Shown here: positions 5,939 to 11,228 of the stretch, in pieces
How positions within the stretch are numbered: the first letter of the stretch is position 1
Layout: each line of letters opens with the position of its first letter
Notes under the pieces: generated by a model
Databases searched by the model: none
What the model was told of the DNA's origin: nothing
The model's input: only the letters and a program-made list of their open reading frames with translations
Made by a program: the position numbers and the translations under genes
Assembly (NCBI GenBank): GCA_964515945.1
Contig: CAZEWY010000110.1
Location: 1 to 11,228, forward strand
Origin: CAYQQJ01 sp964515945
GTDB taxonomy: Bacteria; Pseudomonadota; Gammaproteobacteria; Pseudomonadales; Cellvibrionaceae
Reading direction: 5' to 3'
DNA length: 11,228 bases

Positions 5939-8134
5939 TTACCCGCCCTGCCCTGGCGCGTGAGGGAAGGACAGGCTCTTGTAGTATTCCAGTGAATGCT
6001 CGGGCTTTTCCAAACCTTCGGGGATTGGCCGCTCGGAAAACTGCTGAAAGTAGAGTACGCAGGCATCCCGCCACCACTGCGCTTCCTGAACCTGAATATC
6101 GAGCGACATTTCAACCTGGCGGAACTGACCGGGGTCGATTTCATCCTTCATGCTGTCCCAGGTTTTTTCCATCTGCTTCACCTGCTCGGCCCCCTGATAG
6201 TAGTGGTACACAATCTCCTGCCAGAGTGTATTACCGGACTCCATGGTGTAGTCCCACGGCAGGTGATGGAACCACAACAGCAGTTCTTCCGGCGTGGTTT
6301 CCGGCTCGCTGTATTTTTCCGTCAAGGGCGGGAAATACTGGGCTATGGCGTTGCTGCCGGTTTTTGTGCGGTCCTTGCCGATGCCGTCCGGACCAGCCTC
6401 ATGGTAGTACACGGAGGTCCAGTCAGCGCGGTGCTTGTTGGCGATCCAGGGCGCCGGCCCATAGTGGTGCCCCCAGCCCATCATGTGGTGCAGCCCCAGG
6501 GGCGTCATGTAGCTCACCAGGGTCTCCCGGGAGCTCATCATCATGTCGGTGATGGTGTCGACGGCCGAGGCGTCATTGGTCAGCGTCATTCTGGTCCATT
6601 CTTCGGCGACTTCAGCGGCGGAAATCTGCGGATTCCAGGCCATGCGCCCGAACACGTACCAGTTGGCCTGGCCGAAGATATGGCCGGTCCAGTTGCGGTC
6701 ACCGCCGATGTTGGCGACGCCGGCCATGCCGGTGAGGGTCTTGTTGTTCAGGCTGCCGTCGATCACCTTGGCAACCGTGGAGCCCTCGCCCTTGGCGAAT
6801 GTATCCGTCTGCAGCACCTCCTCATAAAGTGTGCCGAGGTACACCAGGTGCGTGCTGAAACCCAGATATTCCTGGGTAATCTGGAATTCCATCATCAGCG
6901 GCGTCTCCGGCATGGCGCCGAAGAGCGGGCTGATGGGCTCGCGGGGCTGGAAGTCGATGGGGCCGTTTTTGACCTGCACCAGAACATTGTCGTGGAACTC
7001 GCCGTCCAGGGGTTTGAATTCGCTGTAGGCCTGTTTGGAGCGTTCTTCGTCGGGGTCCGAGTTATAGACAAACGCCCGCCACATCACAATGCCGTTGTGC
7101 GGCGCCAGGGCCTCGGCCAGCATATTGGCGCCCTCGGCGTGGCTGCGCCCGAAATCACCGGGGCCGGGCTGCCCTTCCGAATTGGCCTTTACCAGAAAGC
7201 CGCCAAAGTCGGGGATGATCTTGTAAATCTCGGCGGCTTTGTCCTTCCACCACTGGCGGACATCCGCGTTCAGCGGGTCAGAAGTCGACAGGCCGCCAAT
7301 CAGATTGGGCGAGCTGAATTTGACGGAGAGATAAACCTTGATGCCGTAGGGCCTGAAAATATCCGCCAGCGCGGCCACCTTCTCCAGGTACTGGGGCGTG
7401 AGTATCAGCGGGTCCGCGTTGACGTTGTTGAGCACCGCGCCGTTAATGCCGATGGAGGCATTGGCACGGGCGTAGTCGTAGTAGCGCTGGTCCTTGTAGA
7501 GCGGGAGTTTGTGCCAGTTCCAGATGGATTCTCCGGCGTAACCCCGCTCCACATGGCGATCGAGATTGTCCCAATGATTGAGGATGCGCACGTCCAGACC
7601 GGGAACCGAGCGGATATTCAGGTCATCCAGGTCCTGTTGCGTCTGCACCAGACGCAACAGATGAAAGGTGCCGTAAAGCAGGCCGACATCGGTGTTGGCA
7701 GTGACAAGGGTGGTGGAATCTTTTCCGTCCTTGAGGCTTTTGATCAGATAGCCGTCATTGCCCAATTCCGCGAGGGCCTGCTTCAAGCCGCCGGCATCCG
7801 GCGATGTGGTAATCAGCAGCTGGCCTTTGCCATTTTTCTTGCCGGTGCTGCCCAGGAGGCCGTCGAGCGCCATCGCGAGCTCTCGGCGGATAACCTCGGT
7901 CGTTTCGCTGTCGCCCTCCACCGTCCAGTTGCCGAGCAGGTTGCGGTAATGCTTGCGAAGGCGTTCGCCCTGCAGCTGATCATATTTCATCCACAGGCGA
8001 TAGCCGTCTTCGCCACTGTAGGAATGGGCCAGCGCGTTACTGCTGACCACTAACATCAAGGGCGCCAGTAGGCACAGAGTCGAAATTGCCCTGAAGCTGC
8101 CGCAGAGCCTGCGGATAGGCGATGGAGATTCCAT
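5939..8134 (-). CDS. GH67 alpha-glucuronidase, periplasmic
   Basis: This 731-residue glycoside hydrolase family 67 enzyme releases (4-O-methyl)glucuronic acid from the non-reducing terminal xylose of aldouronic acids made during glucuronoxylan breakdown. An N-terminal Sec signal peptide has a basic RR segment, a hydrophobic core and a likely cleavage after SNALA near residue 36. The catalytic residues seen are Glu320 in NSEGQPGPGD (general acid), and Asp394 in NGPIDFQ plus Glu422 in ITQEYLG (the general-base pair). Their spacing agrees within one residue with E292, D365 and E393 of Cellvibrio japonicus GlcA67A. A small N-terminal domain, the TIM barrel and a helical C-terminal domain fill the usual family length. 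The ATG at 8134 is chosen because an AAAGGT site lies about 8 nt upstream and the signal peptide starts there; the in-frame extension to 8419 lacks such features and would run into the upstream gene. It is inverting and expected to act with the GH3 beta-xylosidase. Confidence 0.97.
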   Translation of the reverse strand: MESPSPIRRLCGSFRAISTLCLLAPLMLVVSSNALAHSYSGEDGYRLWMKYDQLQGERLRKHYRNLLGNWTVEGDSETTEVIRRELAMALDGLLGSTGKKNGKGQLLITTSPDAGGLKQALAELGNDGYLIKSLKDGKDSTTLVTANTDVGLLYGTFHLLRLVQTQQDLDDLNIRSVPGLDVRILNHWDNLDRHVERGYAGESIWNWHKLPLYKDQRYYDYARANASIGINGAVLNNVNADPLILTPQYLEKVAALADIFRPYGIKVYLSVKFSSPNLIGGLSTSDPLNADVRQWWKDKAAEIYKIIPDFGGFLVKANSEGQPGPGDFGRSHAEGANMLAEALAPHNGIVMWRAFVYNSDPDEERSKQAYSEFKPLDGEFHDNVLVQVKNGPIDFQPREPISPLFGAMPETPLMMEFQITQEYLGFSTHLVYLGTLYEEVLQTDTFAKGEGSTVAKVIDGSLNNKTLTGMAGVANIGGDRNWTGHIFGQANWYVFGRMAWNPQISAAEVAEEWTRMTLTNDASAVDTITDMMMSSRETLVSYMTPLGLHHMMGWGHHYGPAPWIANKHRADWTSVYYHEAGPDGIGKDRTKTGSNAIAQYFPPLTEKYSEPETTPEELLLWFHHLPWDYTMESGNTLWQEIVYHYYQGAEQVKQMEKTWDSMKDEIDPGQFRQVEMSLDIQVQEAQWWRDACVLYFQQFSERPIPEGLEKPEHSLEYYKSLSFPHAPGQGG

Positions 8135-8303
8135 AATCAGTACCTTTTGCTTTTTTTTCAGAATATTGAGCTCAGATATAAAGATGAATAGTAGCAAACA
8201 GGGGCGCAGTGGTGGATGGCGCGCAATCAAGCAATTGGGCGCCATCCACAAGGCGTAACAGGATAGCAGCAAATTTACGGCAGGGAGGCGGGGTCCACGG
8301 ATT
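8135..8303. other. Intergenic leader of the GH67 gene
   Basis: This 169-bp gap separates the c-di-GMP gene stop from the GH67 start on the minus strand. It holds the long hairpin at 8212-8249 and an AT-rich stretch near the GH67 ribosome binding site. I could not identify a convincing promoter, and no RNA gene is recognised. Confidence 0.6.
8212..8249. repeat. Long inverted repeat (11 + 4 bp stem) upstream of GH67
   Basis: GTGGATGGCGC (8212-8222) and GCGCCATCCAC (8239-8249) are perfect reverse complements. Inside, CAAT (8224-8227) and ATTG (8234-8237) also pair around a 6-nt loop after a single G-G mismatch. No T tract follows on either strand, so it is not a standard terminator. A processing or attenuation hairpin after the c-di-GMP gene, or an operator for GH67, are both possible. 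Confidence 0.8.
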
Positions 8304-10961
8304 TCAGTGATGAACCCCGGCGGTAGCGGATTGCGGGTCTTTCGGCAGCAACAGCTGTTCGAACTGTTGCAGGGGCAGGGGTCTGGAGAACAAAAAGCCC
8401 TGGCCGAAGTCGCAGCCAATGTCGCGCAGAAATTCCGCCTGCTGTGGCGTTTCTATGCCTTCGGCGATGGCTTTCAGCCCCAACTCGTGGGCCATGACCA
8501 CGATGGATTTGGTGATGGTGCGGCTTCCGGGGCTGCGTTCGATATCCTGAATAAAGGACTGGTCAATTTTCAGGTAATCGATGTCGAATTTCTTCAGGTA
8601 GGCCATGGATGAATAGCCTGTCCCAAAATCGTCGAGTGCCACGGCGATACCGGCATCCCGATAGAGCAACAGCGTTTGGGCAACATCGGGGGTGGCGTCC
8701 GCGAGTATGCTTTCGGTAATCTCTACGGAAACATAGCTGGGTTCGCTTTCGCTTTGCAGATGGCTCGGCCAGTCTATCCCACCCGTTTTTCCCAGAAATT
8801 GAACCGGCGAACGGTTGATACTCACTTCGAACGGCCGACCGAGCTTTTGGCTCCATTGCCGCGAGTAACCCGCGGCCTCCTTGAACACCCAGTCGCCGAT
8901 ATCATTGATGAGGCGTGATTCTTCGGCGAGGTGAATAAAGCGGACCGGCTGGACCAGGCCCAGTTTTGGATGGTGCCAACGCAGCAGCGCTTCGGCTTTT
9001 GCGATTCTCCGGCTGCCCATTTCAACGATCGGCTGATAATAAATTTCGAACTGCCGGTCCGCCAGTGCATTGCGCAAGTCGCCACTGAGACGCAGGCGTT
9101 TGTGCGCGTCCCTCTGCATCTTGCGCGTGAAATAGGTGAAGCGGTTGCGTCCTTCCTTTTTTGCGCCATACATGGCCTGGTCGGCATTGCGGATCAGCTC
9201 TTCCGGCTCAGAGGCATCATTGGGGTACAGGGTTATGCCAATGCTTCCCGAGATGTAGGCCAATTCGCGTCCCAGGATAAATGGCACAGAAAGCGCTTCA
9301 ATAATTTTGCAGGCGGTTTCCTCAACGTGTGGTTGGCGGTCCAACTCCGTGAGTATGACCGTGAATTCATCGCCGCCGAGTCGCGCTACCGTATCCGATG
9401 TGCGCACGCAGCGTGTAATGCGCTCACCGGCTTCTATCAATAGTTGATCGCCAGCGTCATGGCCGAGCAGGTCATTGACTTCCTTGAACCTGTCCAGGTC
9501 AATGAACAGCAGTCCCACTGCATGATTGGTACGGGAAGCCTTTTTCACTTCCTGCTCCAGGCGATCCCGGAACAGGCGGCGGTTTGGCAACTGTGTCAGG
9601 GCGTCGAAGTTGGCCTGCCGCCAGACTTCCTGCTCACTGCGCTTTCGGTAGGAAATATCGATACTCGTGCCCACGATGCGGGTTGGATACCCCTTGTCAT
9701 TCCATTCGACCACGGCGCCGCGGCTGAGTACCCAGATCCAGTCGCTGTTGCGATGCCGCATTCGGTATTCGCTGGAAAATGTTTTTGTATCTCCGCGAAT
9801 GTGCGCTTCAAGATCTGCAACAACATGATTGCGGTCATCCGGATGTATGCGAGCATTCCAGTCGCTGACAGTGCGGCCTATGTCACCCAGCTCGTAGCCC
9901 AACATGGATTTCCAGGTGTCCGAGTAGCTGATCCTGTAATTGTTGAAATAGTCGCCGGCTTCCGGCAGCAACTCCAAATCCCAGACGCCACCACCGGAAG
10001 CCTCCAGCGCGAGCTTCCAGCGCTCTTCCCGGCTGCGCAGGTCGTCCTCGGCGTGTTTTTTTGCAGTGACATCCTGCCCTTGGCCACAGATACCGATCAC
10101 ATGGCCTTCAGCGTCTATGATCGGCTGATAGACCATATCGATGTAATAGACCGACTCCTGTTTCGCAGCCGCATTTTTGAGCACTACCCGTTGTGCGGAT
10201 TTTATGCACGGCTCTCCCGACTGATAAACCCGGTCGAGCAGTTCAAAATAGCCCTGGTCGGCCAATTCCGGAAAAATTTCCACCATGCTTTTGCCATCGA
10301 TCTGACGCCCACCGGCCAATGCGTAGAAAGCGTCATTGGCTTGTTCAATCACATGATTTTCTCCATGGGTGAAGAAAACAAGCCCCGGAGCATGATCAAA
10401 CAGGTGCCTCAGACGCATCCGCTCCTCGTCCAGAGCCTTATTGATTTCCTGGACAGCCTGGGCACGATTGAACAAGGCGGCTTCAAGCCGCGCCAATTCG
10501 AATTCCGACGTCCGTGGTTTATCCGCCACCTCTGCCTCGTCGGTCACCAGACTGGTGACATCCATAACATTATGGGAAATGCAAATCAGATGGTGGCCAC
10601 TATCATCAAAAATGGGAGTGCTGACACAGCTCCAGTAGCGGTCAACAAAGTGTTCGGTGTGATCGGGATTCCTGACCAGAAGCGGATAGCGCTGCAAGGA
10701 AATGGTGTCCGGTTTCCCCGAAGCGATAACGCGTGTCATGGACTCGCGAATATTAGATGCGTCATCAACACTGGCCGTGTCGGATCGCGCGGGAAAGGCT
10801 GAAAAGAAGTTTTTCCCAACCAACTCCTCCCGCTTGCAGGACACGGCTTCCAGGAAAACATCGTTGATGTCCAGAATTGTCAAATCCAATGCAAGAAGAC
10901 AATCGCCTACCGGTGAGCGCCGAAATAAAGAGCGATAGATGGATAACGGAAGCCGAGGCAT
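8304..10961 (-). CDS. PAS-PAS-PAS-GGDEF-EAL cyclic-di-GMP regulator
   Basis: This 885-residue cytoplasmic protein has no visible membrane segment. Domains in order: PAS_4-type sensor (about 8-140), a charged helical linker (140-182), a second PAS (about 182-305), a PAS_3/PAC domain (about 308-445, with WNARIHPDDR and RIVGTSIDISYRKR), a diguanylate cyclase domain (about 452-612) and a phosphodiesterase domain (about 625-870). The cyclase active site is intact (GGDEF at 529-533), and an RTSD inhibitory site lies five residues upstream (520-523). The EAL domain keeps EALLRW (657-662), EITES, DDFGTGYSS, KIDQSF and EGIE, so catalysis is likely; the loop that is usually SVNLSP reads SINRSP. The ATG at 10961 follows AAGGA by 6 nt. 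It should sense a small ligand or redox state through its PAS domains and set c-di-GMP for motility or biofilm. It is probably transcribed separately from GH67, given the 169-bp gap. Net direction of activity cannot be predicted. Confidence 0.97.
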   Translation of the reverse strand: MPRLPLSIYRSLFRRSPVGDCLLALDLTILDINDVFLEAVSCKREELVGKNFFSAFPARSDTASVDDASNIRESMTRVIASGKPDTISLQRYPLLVRNPDHTEHFVDRYWSCVSTPIFDDSGHHLICISHNVMDVTSLVTDEAEVADKPRTSEFELARLEAALFNRAQAVQEINKALDEERMRLRHLFDHAPGLVFFTHGENHVIEQANDAFYALAGGRQIDGKSMVEIFPELADQGYFELLDRVYQSGEPCIKSAQRVVLKNAAAKQESVYYIDMVYQPIIDAEGHVIGICGQGQDVTAKKHAEDDLRSREERWKLALEASGGGVWDLELLPEAGDYFNNYRISYSDTWKSMLGYELGDIGRTVSDWNARIHPDDRNHVVADLEAHIRGDTKTFSSEYRMRHRNSDWIWVLSRGAVVEWNDKGYPTRIVGTSIDISYRKRSEQEVWRQANFDALTQLPNRRLFRDRLEQEVKKASRTNHAVGLLFIDLDRFKEVNDLLGHDAGDQLLIEAGERITRCVRTSDTVARLGGDEFTVILTELDRQPHVEETACKIIEALSVPFILGRELAYISGSIGITLYPNDASEPEELIRNADQAMYGAKKEGRNRFTYFTRKMQRDAHKRLRLSGDLRNALADRQFEIYYQPIVEMGSRRIAKAEALLRWHHPKLGLVQPVRFIHLAEESRLINDIGDWVFKEAAGYSRQWSQKLGRPFEVSINRSPVQFLGKTGGIDWPSHLQSESEPSYVSVEITESILADATPDVAQTLLLYRDAGIAVALDDFGTGYSSMAYLKKFDIDYLKIDQSFIQDIERSPGSRTITKSIVVMAHELGLKAIAEGIETPQQAEFLRDIGCDFGQGFLFSRPLPLQQFEQLLLPKDPQSATAGVHH

Positions 10962-11056
10962 GAAAATCCTTCACTTGTTGCAGGCAGCGCTCCTTTTTGC
11001 TGCACCACGCGCCGGCGATCCTGCGGCGGCTCGAGGCTGGCTTACTCAGGGCTCTA

Positions 11057-11087
11057 GGTCTGAAAAGAAAACGTTCATGGTCAGACC
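11057..11087. repeat. 7-bp inverted repeat upstream of the c-di-GMP gene
   Basis: GGTCTGA (11057-11063) and TCAGACC (11081-11087) are perfect inverses separated by 17 nt. They fall at or just after the predicted transcription start, a position suited to a dimeric repressor or a leader hairpin. Confidence 0.55.
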
Positions 11088-11091
11088 CGGA

Positions 11092-11119
11092 TTGACGGCA
11101 AAAAATTCAATCTGTTTTA
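11092..11119 (-). promoter_or_regulatory. Sigma28 (FliA)-like promoter candidate
   Basis: On the minus strand TAAA (11119 to 11116) is followed after 16 nt by GCCGTCAA (11099 to 11092), which matches the FliA -10 GCCGATAA at 6 of 8 positions. The usual spacing between TAAA and GCCG is 15 nt, so this is one base long. It would give a leader of about 125 nt before the ATG. Flagellar control of c-di-GMP enzymes is common, which makes the match worth noting. Confidence 0.35.
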
Positions 11120-11126
11120 TGCGACA

Positions 11127-11228
11127 CTATTCATTTACGCTTGGCTGATATGAAATGTCGTGGAAGTCTTCCTGCGTCGGCAAAAACGCGCCAACTATTA
11201 TTTCGGCATCGCCAATGCAATGGCAATG
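11127..11228 (-). CDS. Possible 3' end of an unidentified gene (runs off right edge)
   Basis: The minus strand has an open frame from the window edge to TAG at 11129-11127, 33 codons, containing GDAEIIVGAFLPTQEDFHDI. The acidic, mixed composition looks protein-like and the gene would be tandem with the c-di-GMP gene downstream. The plus strand also has an open frame from a GTG at 11160 (VEVFLRRQKRANYYFGIAN), but without a Shine-Dalgarno. I cannot name either product, and the short length makes both uncertain. Confidence 0.3.
   Translation of the reverse strand, partial: HCHCIGDAEIIVGAFLPTQEDFHDISYQPSVNE

Larger units (their letters stand above)
10962..11126. other. Upstream region of the c-di-GMP gene
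   Basis: This non-coding stretch carries a good Shine-Dalgarno next to the start codon, a 7-bp inverted repeat (11057-11087) and a sigma28-like promoter match (11092-11119). No RNA gene or other CDS is supported. Confidence 0.6.

Noticed and set aside
5996..8053. Plus-strand ORF of 685 codons opposite the GH67 gene
   Set aside because: It is antisense to a clear GH67 enzyme with all catalytic residues. The translation is Val/Gly/Ala/His-rich with no recognisable domain, as expected for the mirror frame of a GC-rich gene.
8135..8419. N-terminal extension of the GH67 frame up to 8419
   Set aside because: It would overlap the end of the c-di-GMP gene. The signal peptide and ribosome site support the ATG at 8134.
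9444..10802. Plus-strand ORF of 452 codons opposite the PAS-GGDEF-EAL gene
   Set aside because: It is antisense to well-supported domains and shows no motif or Shine-Dalgarno; it reflects codon structure on the other strand.
10939..11148. Plus-strand 69-codon ORF upstream of the c-di-GMP gene
   Set aside because: It overlaps the start of that gene on the opposite strand, lacks a ribosome site and has no recognisable features.

Overview
The window reads as chromosomal DNA of a polysaccharide-degrading, probably marine or soil, gammaproteobacterium (Cellvibrionaceae, Saccharophagus or Microbulbifer-like). This rests on a GH3 beta-xylosidase lipoprotein beside a periplasmic GH67 alpha-glucuronidase, a multi-PAS GGDEF-EAL regulator and REP-like repeats. 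The taxonomic guess is inference from gene content, not from a marker gene.

Layout. (1) Bases 1-34 hold the first 11 codons of an IS110-family transposase running off the left edge, with a strong Shine-Dalgarno and a hairpin-containing leader. (2) Bases 210-2305 hold a two-gene type IV toxin-antitoxin / abortive-infection module on the minus strand: an AbiEi-like antitoxin/regulator whose end overlaps an AbiEii-like nucleotidyltransferase toxin. A perfect 19-nt palindrome lies in its promoter, and an imperfect inverted copy of this promoter region lies beyond the toxin end, so related sequences bracket the module. (3) Bases 2401-2530 hold a pair of inverted REP-like hairpins around a three-copy 11-bp tandem repeat. 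(4) A MazG-like nucleotide pyrophosphohydrolase (minus) is divergent from (5) the GH3 gene (plus). (6) The GH67 gene (minus) converges on GH3, and the two share a textbook bidirectional terminator. (7) Upstream of GH67 on the same strand lies an 885-aa PAS-PAS-PAS-GGDEF-EAL protein with intact catalytic motifs in both c-di-GMP domains. (8) The right edge may carry the last codons of another minus-strand gene.

Functional logic. GH67 removes (4-O-methyl)glucuronic acid from the non-reducing end of aldouronic acids, and GH3 then trims the exposed xylose. Together they finish degradation of glucuronoxylan oligosaccharides in the periplasm or at the outer membrane. The left third (IS end, toxin-antitoxin module, REP doublet) looks like an accessory insertion region next to these metabolic genes. 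No wholly unknown system is evident. The least ordinary items are the AbiE-type module with its bracketing operator-like repeats and a nuclease-like N-terminal domain in the antitoxin, and the hairpin-containing IS110 leader.
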